DNA of 64,000 nucleotides from contig NZ_MDHN01000037.1 in assembly GCF_001757105.1 (NCBI RefSeq), forward strand, positions 1-64,000, written 5' to 3'. The translations under genes were made by a program, and so were the position numbers. How positions within the stretch are numbered: position 1 is the first letter of the stretch; each line of letters starts with the position of its first letter. Below, piece after piece: positions 36,261-45,576 of this stretch. The notes under the pieces are model-generated. The model was not told the origin of the DNA and searched no databases. It was given only the letters and a program-made list of their open reading frames with translations. This DNA is from Alteromonas confluentis (GTDB taxonomy: Bacteria > Pseudomonadota > Gammaproteobacteria > Enterobacterales > Alteromonadaceae).

Positions 36261-36342
36261 ATTCAAGAGTGTTTGCACTAATGATTTCAAGGATAAAGGT
36301 GCTGGCTTTGCCTAAATCCTTATAGCCGGGACGGGAAAAACT

Positions 36343-39246
36343 ATGAACACACCAAGGACATTTAAATTTAGTAAGCGCGGATTGCTCATGATGGCAGTTG
36401 CTACAGCGATATCGTCAACAGCAATGGCGCAGGAAACAGATGAAACCATTGCCGAAGAAAAGGAAGCAGAAGTTATAGAGGTCAAAGGCTACCGCGGCAG
36501 CCTAATAAATTCCACGATAGCCAAAAAGGATTCACAAGGCTTTGTCGATGAAGTTTTTGCGGATGATATTGGCAAAATGCCAAGCCAAAATCTTGCTGAG
36601 TCACTCAGTCGAATTCCAGGTGTAAAAATAAACCGTGAAGTAACAGGGGAGGGGCAACAAATATCTGTACGCGGATTGGGGCCGAGCTTCACGAAGATTG
36701 CACTGAATGGAAATTCTATGGCCATCGCATCTGACGGTAGCTTGGGGTCAGGTAACCGAAATCGCGAAATAGATTTGGATATATTCCCCACAGAATTGTT
36801 TAGCAGTCTGTCAGTATCTAAAACGGCCATGGCACATCAGCTCGAAGGTGGAGTCTCTGGTTTCGTTAACATGCGAACTGCTCGGCCATTTGACCCTGGC
36901 TCTCAAACATTTAAATATTCATTAGAAGGCGCATATGGCGAGCTTCGAGATGCGGTGAGCCCAAGATATTCTGCAATTTACACCAAAAAATTCGATGATA
37001 CATTTGGCATTCTGGTAGGGGTTGCAGGTGCGAATACTAAATCTCGAGTGGATGGCTACGAGGCCGTAGCATTGTTTACCGACGGCTGCGTGGCTCAATG
37101 GAGCAATCCTGAGCATACAGGTTCTTCTTGCGTAGATGGCAGTCAGGGGTTGAATCACTTTTTCTGGTCTCCTGAAGCGACACCAGACTACGCTGCTGCT
37201 AATCCCGGTGTCAACGTAGGTGACGCAGTAGACCCTGTCGCCACATCAGGTTTGGCTGCAGACGTGTTGGATACGGCTCTGCTTCCTTATCTTGGCCGTC
37301 CCATGTTCACTTATGGTTCGAGAGACCGTGTGTCAGGTTTGGTATCGCTGCAATTTAGACCAAATGACACCATGGATGGCGCTATCGATATAATGTACGC
37401 CAAAGCTTCGAAAGATTTCGTTAGAACGGAAGCTATGTGGTGGGGGCGCAGAAATTATCTGCATCAAGGTGCTGCTATCATTCCTGAGAATCTAACCGTC
37501 AGCGATACCGGCTATGTCACCAGCGGTACCTTTTATAATTCCCACATCTGGGTCGGCTCTCATGATTACCAAGAAGACCTTGATTTTATCAGCGTCATGC
37601 CGAGTTTCTCATGGCAAGCGACAGACTTGCTGAAAGTAGATATGTCTGCAAGCCTCACTAAATCTGAGTTTGAAAGGGACGAGCCTTACGTACTTTATAT
37701 GTCGCCAGGCGGTACGTTGCAGTTTGAAAACGGTGACGTTCCCAGTTTCTCATTCAGTGAAGATCCAGCTGACCCCAACATCGATTGGACATGGCAGCAA
37801 GAGTACGACCAGAATCAAGATGGCACTATCAGTGAGGACGAGAAATTCGGAGACATGTTCCGAATTCAACGAAACCATCGTGAAACCGAAACCCAAGGAC
37901 TGCATTTTGATTTTGCTTATGGTGAAGCGCCTGAGTATAGCGGATTTAAGTTCGGTCTAGCGTGGGATAAGAATACCAGCAACATGACGGCGTTTGGAGG
38001 GACTGCGGTATTCACCGATGAGAATGTTAAGAACTCAGATGCCTACAACAATTTTTCAGACTATATAGGCTCGTCGCTTGTCAGCGATCTGGGTTCTGGA
38101 ATTAGTGGTTACAGCGGTTACAGTGGCATAGCCCAGGTAGATTGGGATCGAATTAGGGCTGCAACCAATTACGACAGTTTTGAAGCAATAGAAGTCCAAG
38201 GTGATCAGTTTGGTGCGACAGTCGGTGACATTGAAGAAGAAATCTTTGCTATCTATATAGAGGCAAATACTGAAACAGAAATCGCCGATCGCGCACTGCG
38301 GATGAACGTGGGGGTGAGATGGGTTTCAACTGACCAAAGTGTTGCGACTTCGTCGAGTAACACAGAAGCAAGTTATCGCAAGATGTTGCCCTCTCTCAGT
38401 CTCGTGTATGACCTGATGGAAGATGTAAAAGTTCGAGCCAGTGCTTCTCGAAGTCTCACCCGAGCCAATCCTTCTGATATGTTCCCAAATGCATCCTGGG
38501 GTGGTTCAGGTATTGAAACGGTGAACGCAGGTAACCCATACCTCTCTCCCTTTGAGGCAACGAATTTTGATATAGGGGGGGAATGGTATTTCTCCGATTT
38601 GGGTTACGTAGGCTTGACCTATTTTGAGAAGGAAGTAACGGGATTTACGCGTTCTGATAGCTTAATTGTATCGTTTGAAAATCTAGGCGATTACGGTATC
38701 GACATAGGCAATATCGGCGAAGATCGCGAACAGGCTCTGTTGGAATGTGGTGGTCCTTCGCAATGTACGGCAACCGTAAATACCCGCAACAATATCGATG
38801 GCTCTACTATTCTTAGTGGTTTTGAAGCTGTTTGGGTGCAACCTCTTGATATTATTGTTGAAGGTTTGGGCTTTAACGTTAGCGCGACATCCATTCGTCA
38901 AGATGCGAGTGATGAAGACGCTATCATTACGGGTATTTCCGACCTCAGCTATAACGGCACACTTTTCTATGAAAATGATGTCTTTCAATCGAGAGTGACA
39001 ATCTATCATCAAGATGGTTCGGCGAGTTACTACAGCAATGGAAAAGAGGTTTTCAGTTTCGATCGCACGCAAATTGATTTCTCAGCTAGCTACAATCTTC
39101 CGACAGATATGGATATGACGCTGACACTGGATGCTTACAACCTCACCAATGAACCCGTAGGCAATTGGCATGAATATGAGGGTATTGCTTTTAATGCCTT
39201 CTATCCAGGAGCTACCTATACGTTAGGGCTACGTGGTTCTTTCTAA
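36343..39246 (+). CDS. TonB-dependent outer-membrane receptor (TIGR01782 type)
   Basis: A 967-residue receptor that imports oligosaccharides across the outer membrane using TonB energy. A signal peptide ends near STAMAQ; a short TonB-box region (EVIEVKGYRGSL, about 45-56) follows, then the plug (about 65-180: IGKMPSQNLAESLSRIPGV, ISVRGLGPSFTKIALNG) and a 22-strand barrel ending YTLGLRGSF with terminal Phe. Residues 489-500 (DQNQDGTISEDE) fit a canonical EF-hand calcium loop, in what is probably an extracellular loop. It is the first gene of the operon with GH67, TRAP and ManD, so (methyl)glucurono-xylooligosaccharides are the probable cargo. GGGA precedes the ATG. Confidence 0.93.
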   Translation: MNTPRTFKFSKRGLLMMAVATAISSTAMAQETDETIAEEKEAEVIEVKGYRGSLINSTIAKKDSQGFVDEVFADDIGKMPSQNLAESLSRIPGVKINREVTGEGQQISVRGLGPSFTKIALNGNSMAIASDGSLGSGNRNREIDLDIFPTELFSSLSVSKTAMAHQLEGGVSGFVNMRTARPFDPGSQTFKYSLEGAYGELRDAVSPRYSAIYTKKFDDTFGILVGVAGANTKSRVDGYEAVALFTDGCVAQWSNPEHTGSSCVDGSQGLNHFFWSPEATPDYAAANPGVNVGDAVDPVATSGLAADVLDTALLPYLGRPMFTYGSRDRVSGLVSLQFRPNDTMDGAIDIMYAKASKDFVRTEAMWWGRRNYLHQGAAIIPENLTVSDTGYVTSGTFYNSHIWVGSHDYQEDLDFISVMPSFSWQATDLLKVDMSASLTKSEFERDEPYVLYMSPGGTLQFENGDVPSFSFSEDPADPNIDWTWQQEYDQNQDGTISEDEKFGDMFRIQRNHRETETQGLHFDFAYGEAPEYSGFKFGLAWDKNTSNMTAFGGTAVFTDENVKNSDAYNNFSDYIGSSLVSDLGSGISGYSGYSGIAQVDWDRIRAATNYDSFEAIEVQGDQFGATVGDIEEEIFAIYIEANTETEIADRALRMNVGVRWVSTDQSVATSSSNTEASYRKMLPSLSLVYDLMEDVKVRASASRSLTRANPSDMFPNASWGGSGIETVNAGNPYLSPFEATNFDIGGEWYFSDLGYVGLTYFEKEVTGFTRSDSLIVSFENLGDYGIDIGNIGEDREQALLECGGPSQCTATVNTRNNIDGSTILSGFEAVWVQPLDIIVEGLGFNVSATSIRQDASDEDAIITGISDLSYNGTLFYENDVFQSRVTIYHQDGSASYYSNGKEVFSFDRTQIDFSASYNLPTDMDMTLTLDAYNLTNEPVGNWHEYEGIAFNAFYPGATYTLGLRGSF

Positions 39247-39262
39247 CTATTGATAGAGGAAG

Positions 39263-39283
39263 GGGAGCGCGCAGAGCGCTCCC
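39263..39283 (+). other. Intercistronic hairpin between TonB receptor and GH67
   Basis: GGGAGCGC (39263-39270) pairs with GCGCTCCC (39276-39283), a perfect 8-bp GC-rich stem with a 5-base loop, 17 bases after the receptor stop and just before the GH67 ribosome site. No T-run follows. It may stabilise the receptor mRNA or damp read-through so the receptor is made in excess. Confidence 0.6.
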
Positions 39284-39299
39284 TCTAAAGGAGTTGTAT

Positions 39300-41459
39300 A
39301 TGATACGTCTATTTTTCCTTTGCTTACTAGCTATCACTTTTCAGTGTTCCGCTGAACCCAAGATTCAGGGAGAAGATGGCTATCGTCTGTGGTTGAAATA
39401 TGACCTTATTTCAGATGATGTGAAACGTAACCATTATCTAACCGTTCTGGGTAAGTATGCAGTGGTCGGTTCTTCTCCTACGTTTGAGGTAGTGCGTCAA
39501 GAACTGTCTCTGGCGTCATCAGGTTTGCTTGGTGAAGGACAAGAAGTAAAGGAAAAGGAGGCTTCACTAATAATTGCAGCGGGGGACAATGCAGCTACTT
39601 TCGCAAAGCAATACGGAATTGAATGGCCCAAACAGGGTGATGATGGTTATTTTATCCACGATGTAGGTTCACAGAATCAACCCAAAATATTCGTTTTGAG
39701 CAAATCGGAAAAAGGGGCGCTGTACGGAACCTTTCGTCTATTGAAACAAATTCAAACCGACGATGTTCTTTCAGGCATCAATGTAGCGTCAAGTCCGAAA
39801 GTGCAGCTTCGAGTTTTGAATCACTGGGATAATCTAGATGGACATGTCGAAAGAGGTTATGCCGGTCGATCTATCTGGAACTGGCATAAGTTGCCTGGTT
39901 ATATCGACCAACGCTATGTGGATTATGCGCGGGCAAATGCTTCTATTGGTATTAATGGTACTGTACTAAATAACGTTAACGCCGATCCGTTGATGTTAAC
40001 GCCCGCTTATTTGCAAAAGGTACGTGCATTGGCTGATCTCTTCAGGCCATATGGCATTCAAGTGTATCTCTCCGTGAAATTCAGCTCCCCCCAATTGCTC
40101 GGAGGGTTAGAAACCTCTGATCCGCTAGAGCCCGGAGTGCAAAAGTGGTGGCGTGAAAAAGTATCAGAGATTTACAAAACCATACCTGATTTTGGCGGTT
40201 TCCTCGTCAAAGCGAATTCTGAGGGACAGCCTGGACCTGGTGATTTCGGCCGAACCCACGCCGAAGGTGCCAATATGCTGGCAGCTGCGCTCCAGCCTTT
40301 TGATGGCATAGTAATGTGGCGTGCTTTTGTTTACGCGAATGAAAAAAACGAAGAGCGCTCAAAGCAGGCTTATTCCGAATTCAAACCGCTTGACGGGCAG
40401 TTTGCAAACAACGTGTTAGTACAAGTAAAAAACGGTCCCATCGATTTTCAACCCCGTGAGCCTTTCAGTCCATTGTTTGGGGCTACGCCTGAAACCCCGC
40501 TAATGATGGAGTTCCAGATTACTATGGAATACCTGGGCTTTAGTACTCACATGGTTTATCTCGGCACCATGTACGAAGAAGTGCTTGAATCCGATACTTT
40601 TGCTAAAGGAGAGGGCTCGACGGTGGCAAAAGTTATAGATGGCCAACTTTTCAGTAATCACATCACCGGCATGGCAGGTGTTGCAAACATTGGTGCTGAC
40701 AGAAACTGGACTGGCAATATCATGTTGCAGTCAAACTGGTATGTGTTTGGTCGTATGGCATGGGATCCAGAGGTATCAGCCAGAGAAGTAGCAAATGACT
40801 GGACCAAAATGACACTCAGTCATGACCCAGATACTGTCGATGCGGTCACTACTATGTTGATGGATAGTCACGAGATTACAGTGAATTATATGACGCCTTT
40901 GGGACTCCATCACATAATGGGGGCTGGTCATCACTTTGGTCCAGCGCCATGGGTGGACTGGCTAGCCAGAGATGACTGGAATTCCGTGTACTATCATAAA
41001 GCTGCTGAAGACGGTGTCGGATTTGATCGTTCCCCTACAGGTGTAAACTCGGTTGAGCAATACTTCCCACCGCTTAAGGAATTGTGGGCTAAACCAGAAA
41101 CCACTCCTGAGAAGTATCTGCTCTGGTTCCACCATTTGCCATGGGATTATCGTGTGTCATCAAGTGGACGCACGCTGTGGAATGAAATTGTACATCGCTA
41201 TTATCAAGGGGCTGAAGATGTGGCCCGCATGGCGGCAAAATGGAATTCGTTGAAAGAGCATATCGATCCACTTCAATTTGAACAGGTGAGAATGTCGCTG
41301 GCCATTCAGCAGAAGGAAGCTATCTGGTGGCGCGACGCATGTGTGCTTTACTTCATGCAATACTCCCAACAACCGCTGCCAGATAATTTGGAGAAGCCTT
41401 CACACGACCTTGAGTATTATCAGTCGCTTTCATTTCCACATGCGCCAGGGCAGGGCTAA
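39300..41459 (+). CDS. Secreted GH67 alpha-glucuronidase
   Basis: GH67 enzymes release (4-O-methyl-)glucuronate from the non-reducing end of aldouronic acids. The ATG at 39300 has AAGGAG six bases upstream; a TTG two codons earlier is less likely. The 719 residues begin with a signal peptide (MIRLFFLCLLAITFQCSA), so this one is periplasmic, while many GH67 enzymes are cytoplasmic. Family features: LRVLNHWDNLDGHVERGYAG, GINGTVLNNVNA, catalytic Glu308 in KANSEGQPGPG, MEFQITMEYLGFSTHMVYLG and MTPLGLHHIMG. DctP starts 3 bases after the stop. It complements GH115, which works on the polymer. Confidence 0.94.
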   Translation: MIRLFFLCLLAITFQCSAEPKIQGEDGYRLWLKYDLISDDVKRNHYLTVLGKYAVVGSSPTFEVVRQELSLASSGLLGEGQEVKEKEASLIIAAGDNAATFAKQYGIEWPKQGDDGYFIHDVGSQNQPKIFVLSKSEKGALYGTFRLLKQIQTDDVLSGINVASSPKVQLRVLNHWDNLDGHVERGYAGRSIWNWHKLPGYIDQRYVDYARANASIGINGTVLNNVNADPLMLTPAYLQKVRALADLFRPYGIQVYLSVKFSSPQLLGGLETSDPLEPGVQKWWREKVSEIYKTIPDFGGFLVKANSEGQPGPGDFGRTHAEGANMLAAALQPFDGIVMWRAFVYANEKNEERSKQAYSEFKPLDGQFANNVLVQVKNGPIDFQPREPFSPLFGATPETPLMMEFQITMEYLGFSTHMVYLGTMYEEVLESDTFAKGEGSTVAKVIDGQLFSNHITGMAGVANIGADRNWTGNIMLQSNWYVFGRMAWDPEVSAREVANDWTKMTLSHDPDTVDAVTTMLMDSHEITVNYMTPLGLHHIMGAGHHFGPAPWVDWLARDDWNSVYYHKAAEDGVGFDRSPTGVNSVEQYFPPLKELWAKPETTPEKYLLWFHHLPWDYRVSSSGRTLWNEIVHRYYQGAEDVARMAAKWNSLKEHIDPLQFEQVRMSLAIQQKEAIWWRDACVLYFMQYSQQPLPDNLEKPSHDLEYYQSLSFPHAPGQG

Positions 41460-41462
41460 CGA

Positions 41463-42464
41463 ATGCAATTCGCTGGAACGCGTTGTGGACTTGTTTTCAT
41501 CGGCAGCATCATGCTGCTGATGTCAGCCAGTGTGAGTGCTAACGCTACGCTCAATGTAGTGACTTCACTTAGTCAAAGTGATCCGATGTATGAGGGATTG
41601 GTTGCATTCAAGGCATTGGTAGAGAAGAGAAGTCAGAAGCAAATTACAATCCGAATTTTTATTGGCTCTCAACTTGGCAATGATAACGACATGCTTGAGC
41701 AGGCGATGCTTGGAGCAAATGTGGCTGTGTTGGCTGATGCTGGGCGCCTCGCTGTTTATCAAAACGAGCTAGGGATCCTCGGGGCACCCTATTTGGTGGA
41801 AGATTACCAGCAATTAAATGTACTGACCGATTCTGAATTATTCTATCGCTGGAGCAAAGCGTTAGCTAAAAATTCAGGCCTTCACATACTGTCTTTTAAT
41901 TGGTGGCAGGGATCTCGTCACCTGCTGACACAGCGCTCTGTCAGTTCTCCGTCTGACCTTCAAGGAATTCGCATGCGAACAATAGGTGCGCCGGTATGGA
42001 TTGATACCATCAATGCAATGGGGGCAACACCAACGCCACTAGCTTGGTCAGAGGTCTACAGTGGCTTGCAGCAAAATGTGATTGATGCAGCAGAAGCGCA
42101 GTTGACTGGGCTTTATGGGGCACGCCTATACGAAGTGATATCTCACGTTACTAAGACTGGACATATTCAGTTGTTATCCGGTTTGGTGGGTAGTCAGAAA
42201 TGGTTTAGTGCTTTAACCAATGACGAACAGGAAATTCTCTATGATGCCGCTTACGAAGCAGGAATTATTGCATCGGCTAGAGTCAGAGAAACGGAAGCTC
42301 AAATCGAGGCCGCATTGATAAGTCAGGGCGTTTCGGTTGATGAGGTGGACATAACGCTATTCACAGAAGCGACAAATAAGGTCTACTCGCGTCTAGGTTA
42401 TACTCAACTTCGTGCTGAAGTTAGCGCATTGTTGAAGAGGGCTGGTAATGACCCTGTTCAATAA
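41463..42464 (+). CDS. dctP: TRAP transporter substrate-binding protein (DctP family)
   Basis: A 333-residue periplasmic binding protein with a signal peptide (GSIMLLMSASVSANA). DctP features: the first lobe from TLNVVTSLSQSDPMYEG, GILGAPYLVEDYQQL, the carboxylate-binding Arg in GIRMRTIGAPVW and AWSEVYSGLQQNVIDAAEAQ. TRAP systems import organic acids with a sodium gradient. Between GH67 and ManD the expected ligand is D-glucuronate or its 4-O-methyl ether. It overlaps dctQ by 17 bases. Confidence 0.93.
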   Translation: MQFAGTRCGLVFIGSIMLLMSASVSANATLNVVTSLSQSDPMYEGLVAFKALVEKRSQKQITIRIFIGSQLGNDNDMLEQAMLGANVAVLADAGRLAVYQNELGILGAPYLVEDYQQLNVLTDSELFYRWSKALAKNSGLHILSFNWWQGSRHLLTQRSVSSPSDLQGIRMRTIGAPVWIDTINAMGATPTPLAWSEVYSGLQQNVIDAAEAQLTGLYGARLYEVISHVTKTGHIQLLSGLVGSQKWFSALTNDEQEILYDAAYEAGIIASARVRETEAQIEAALISQGVSVDEVDITLFTEATNKVYSRLGYTQLRAEVSALLKRAGNDPVQ

Positions 42465-42930
42465 TATTCAGCGCGTATTTTGTCTGATCCTTCTGTCAGC
42501 GATCGTACTCCTGGTTTTCTCTGCTGCGTGTATGCGCACTGTAGGCTATCCCATAATCTGGTCAGTCGATGTCGCACAGTTATTATTTGCATGGCTGACT
42601 ATGCTCGCGGCAAATCAGACACTTATTCGAGCAGAGCACGCTGGCGTGGATATGTTTACTCGGCGTCTCAGCGAAAGAGGCCGATATCGACTATTCTGGT
42701 TTTTTGATGTCATCATGATGCTAATACTGGCCGTGATTGTTTGGTTTGGATTTGAGCTGGTGTCAGAAAATCCGCAGCGCACATTGGGCAGTACAGACAT
42801 CCCTTATTTTTGGGTTACGCTAGCTTTCCCAACCGGCGCGGCAATAATGATAATCTCATTGATTCATCGTTTGATGTTCCGGCGTATAGGTGCGTGCATT
42901 GCTCCCCAGCTAGAAGGAGATGCCCAGTGA
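42448..42930 (+). CDS. dctQ: TRAP transporter small membrane subunit (DctQ family)
   Basis: A 160-residue protein with four hydrophobic segments, the usual DctQ layout; WSVDVAQLLFAWLTMLAAN and the AEHAGVDMFTRRL loop are typical. It supports the large permease subunit in the inner membrane. Its start lies within the end of dctP and its stop overlaps the GTG start of dctM (GTGA), so translation is coupled. Confidence 0.92.
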   Translation: MTLFNNIQRVFCLILLSAIVLLVFSAACMRTVGYPIIWSVDVAQLLFAWLTMLAANQTLIRAEHAGVDMFTRRLSERGRYRLFWFFDVIMMLILAVIVWFGFELVSENPQRTLGSTDIPYFWVTLAFPTGAAIMIISLIHRLMFRRIGACIAPQLEGDAQ

Positions 42931-44204
42931 TTCTCCTCGGTCTGTTTCTCATCTTGCTTTTAGCCGGGTTACCGCTTGCATTTTGCCTACTCATTAGTGG
43001 CTTTGCTTACTTTATCAGTGCTGAGAGCCTACCCATGGCGGTAGCTATTCAGCGCATTGTTGCCAGTAGCCAGAGCTTTCCATTACTTGCAGTCCCTTTT
43101 TTTATTCTTGCCGGACATATTATGAATCACTCCGGGATCACGCAGAGATTGATCCACTTCTCGAATCTATTGGTTGCTTGGATTGCGGGTGGGCTTGCTC
43201 ATGTAACCATTATTCTCAGTGCATTAATGGGAGGCGTGTCTGGGTCAGCAATTGCAGATGCTGCCATGCAGGCTCGAATTCTCGGCGGGCCGATGGAAGG
43301 CTCTGGATTAGGGAAAGGTTTCAGTGCTGCCATTATTACGGTAAGTGCGCTCATAACAGCCTGCATTCCGCCTAGTATTGGACTTATCCTCTATGGCTTC
43401 GTTGGTAACGTATCCATTGGGCAGTTATTTTTAGCTGGCATCGTACCGGGTATATTACTAACAGTGACGCTGATGCTATCAGTTTTCCTCTATGTTCGGC
43501 GAGTTTATCCGGAGCAATCGGCGGGTAAGTCACCGCCGGAACGTCATGCCATATTAAGCGCATTCAATTCCTGTAAATGGGCGCTTCTATTCCCAATTAT
43601 TCTGATTGTTACTATTCGGTTTGGTATTTTCACCCCGTCTGAAGCGGGGGCCTTTGCTGTTGTCTATGCCATTTTGGTGGGTGCATTAGCCTATAAAGAA
43701 CTGTCACTGAGCAAGCTGAAAATTGCACTGGAAGATAGCGTTGATGATATCGGCATGATTATGCTCATTATTGTCAGTGCAGGCGTAATTGGCTACGCCA
43801 TTGCTTACGAACAATTGCCGGTTGCGTTGGCTGAAAGCGTGACGAGCATTACTAACGAGCCACTGTTTGTCCTTTTTATCAGTCTTATTTTGCTGCTCTT
43901 TGTAGGTATGCTGATGGAAGGCACAGTAACAGTACTATTGCTCACACCTATTCTGGTGCCGGTTATCGAAACTGCCGGAATAAGCCCGGTACATTTTGGC
44001 GTATTAATGATGATCATGGTGACTTTTGGTGGAACAACGCCACCAGTTGGCGTCAGCATGTACACCGTCTGTAACATTCTTCGCTGTCCAACGGAAACCT
44101 TTGTCAAAGCTGCGTGGCCGTTGTACGCCACCGTACTTGGGCTCATAGGGCTACTTGCCTTGTTTCCGTCTCTCGTTCTTTTTTTACCGAATTTAGTTTA
44201 TTAG
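42927..44204 (+). CDS. dctM: TRAP transporter large permease subunit (DctM family)
   Basis: The start is GTG at 42927, overlapping the dctQ stop as GTGA and preceded by AAGGAGA at 42913; the open frame runs back to 42810 but that part is inside dctQ. The 425-residue protein has about 12 hydrophobic segments with DctM motifs [44 protein letters not shown] and [15 protein letters not shown]. It carries the substrate and sodium across the inner membrane. Confidence 0.93.
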   Translation: MILLGLFLILLLAGLPLAFCLLISGFAYFISAESLPMAVAIQRIVASSQSFPLLAVPFFILAGHIMNHSGITQRLIHFSNLLVAWIAGGLAHVTIILSALMGGVSGSAIADAAMQARILGGPMEGSGLGKGFSAAIITVSALITACIPPSIGLILYGFVGNVSIGQLFLAGIVPGILLTVTLMLSVFLYVRRVYPEQSAGKSPPERHAILSAFNSCKWALLFPIILIVTIRFGIFTPSEAGAFAVVYAILVGALAYKELSLSKLKIALEDSVDDIGMIMLIIVSAGVIGYAIAYEQLPVALAESVTSITNEPLFVLFISLILLLFVGMLMEGTVTVLLLTPILVPVIETAGISPVHFGVLMMIMVTFGGTTPPVGVSMYTVCNILRCPTETFVKAAWPLYATVLGLIGLLALFPSLVLFLPNLVY

Positions 44205-44217
44205 CTGGAGCCCTTTT

Positions 44218-45426
44218 ATGAAAATTACTGACGCCAGGGTCATTGTTTGTTCACCAGGAAGAAATTTTGTCACTCTGAAAATTATCACCGAGGAAGGCAT
44301 ATACGGTATTGGTGATGCTACCTTGAATGGGCGCGAAAAGGCAGTTGTCAGCTATCTTGAAGATTATCTAATTCCGGCACTTATCGGTAAAGATGCTCGG
44401 CAAATTGAAGATATTTGGCAATATCTATATCGTGGAGCCTATTGGCGTCGCGGCCCAGTGGGCATGACAGCCATCGCTGCCATCGATGTGGCGCTTTGGG
44501 ATATCAAAGGCAAAGTCGCGGGCATGCCGCTTTATCAACTGCTTGGTGGAAAGAGCCGAGATCGAATTATGACTTATACCCATGCCAATGGAGCCTGTCT
44601 AGATTCAACGCTTGATGAGGTCGGGAAAGCCATTGAAGCCGGATATGAAGCTGTTCGTGTTCAATGCGGTGTACCTGGAATGGCAAGTACCTATGGGGTG
44701 TCTAAAAACGGTGAGAAATATGAGCCTGCCGATGCGGCTTTACCGACAGAGAATGTATGGTCGACAGAAAAATATCTTAACTTTGTACCGCGTCTTTTCG
44801 ATGAAGTACGAAGCCAATTTGGTCACGATGTGCATCTACTTCACGATGTACATCATCGCCTGACACCTATAGAAGCTGCCAGACTGGGCAAGGAGTTGGA
44901 GCCCTATCACCTATTCTGGCTGGAAGATTGTGTAGCTGCTGAAAATCAGGAAAGTTTTCGTTTACTTCGCCATCATACTACTACACCAATTGCGGTAGGG
45001 GAGGTTTTCAACTCTATTCATGATTGCCGTGTGTTGATACAGAATCAGTATATTGATTACCTGCGTGCTACCTTGGTTCATGCTGGGGGCATAACGCAAA
45101 TGCGGAGAATTGCGGATTTTGCCGCTTTATACAATGTCAGAACTGGGTTTCATGGAGCCACAGATCTTTCGCCTGTATGTATGGGAGCTGCACTGCATTT
45201 TGACTACTGGGTACCTAATTTTGGTATCCAGGAGCACATGCCCCATAGTGAGAAGATGGAATCTGTTTTTCGTTTTGACTATACCTTCGAAAAGGGCTAT
45301 TTCACACCGGGTGAATCGCCTGGACATGGGGTTGATATTGATGAAAATGAGGCCGCAAAATATCCTTACAGACGAGCTATGTTGCCGGTAAACAGGCTGG
45401 AAGATGGCACATTGTGGCATTGGTAA
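44218..45426 (+). CDS. manD: D-mannonate dehydratase ManD (enolase superfamily)
   Basis: Dehydrates D-mannonate to 2-keto-3-deoxygluconate in glucuronate catabolism, with Mg2+, in the cytoplasm. Its 402 residues keep the numbering I recall for characterised ManD: metal ligands Asp210, Glu236 and Glu262; catalytic Arg147, Tyr159 and His212; also Arg283, His312 and Glu339. Residue 314 is Ala, which I recall as a mark of the efficient ManD group as opposed to the low-activity RspA-like group. It is the last gene of the operon, 13 bases after dctM. UxaC and UxuB, needed to make mannonate from glucuronate, are not in the window. Confidence 0.94.
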   Translation: MKITDARVIVCSPGRNFVTLKIITEEGIYGIGDATLNGREKAVVSYLEDYLIPALIGKDARQIEDIWQYLYRGAYWRRGPVGMTAIAAIDVALWDIKGKVAGMPLYQLLGGKSRDRIMTYTHANGACLDSTLDEVGKAIEAGYEAVRVQCGVPGMASTYGVSKNGEKYEPADAALPTENVWSTEKYLNFVPRLFDEVRSQFGHDVHLLHDVHHRLTPIEAARLGKELEPYHLFWLEDCVAAENQESFRLLRHHTTTPIAVGEVFNSIHDCRVLIQNQYIDYLRATLVHAGGITQMRRIADFAALYNVRTGFHGATDLSPVCMGAALHFDYWVPNFGIQEHMPHSEKMESVFRFDYTFEKGYFTPGESPGHGVDIDENEAAKYPYRRAMLPVNRLEDGTLWHW

Positions 45427-45576
45427 TGCGTATTTACAGGAGCCATAAATGCAAATACCTTGCGCATAGATTGTCCTAAACTCATGTGCTGTTGATACAC
45501 TTCTTCTCCAATAAAAAAGACGGTAGTATGGTGGAATCTTTCCCGCCAACTACTGTTTTTCTTTTAAGGCCCCCTT

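Noticed and set aside
38101-38130. Short tandem repeat (GGTTACAG units) in the TonB receptor gene
   Set aside because: Only two units within a coding loop; too short to suggest phase variation.
42810-42926. N-terminal extension of the DctM frame inside dctQ
   Set aside because: The GTG at 42927 overlaps the dctQ stop, has AAGGAGA upstream and gives the normal DctM N terminus.
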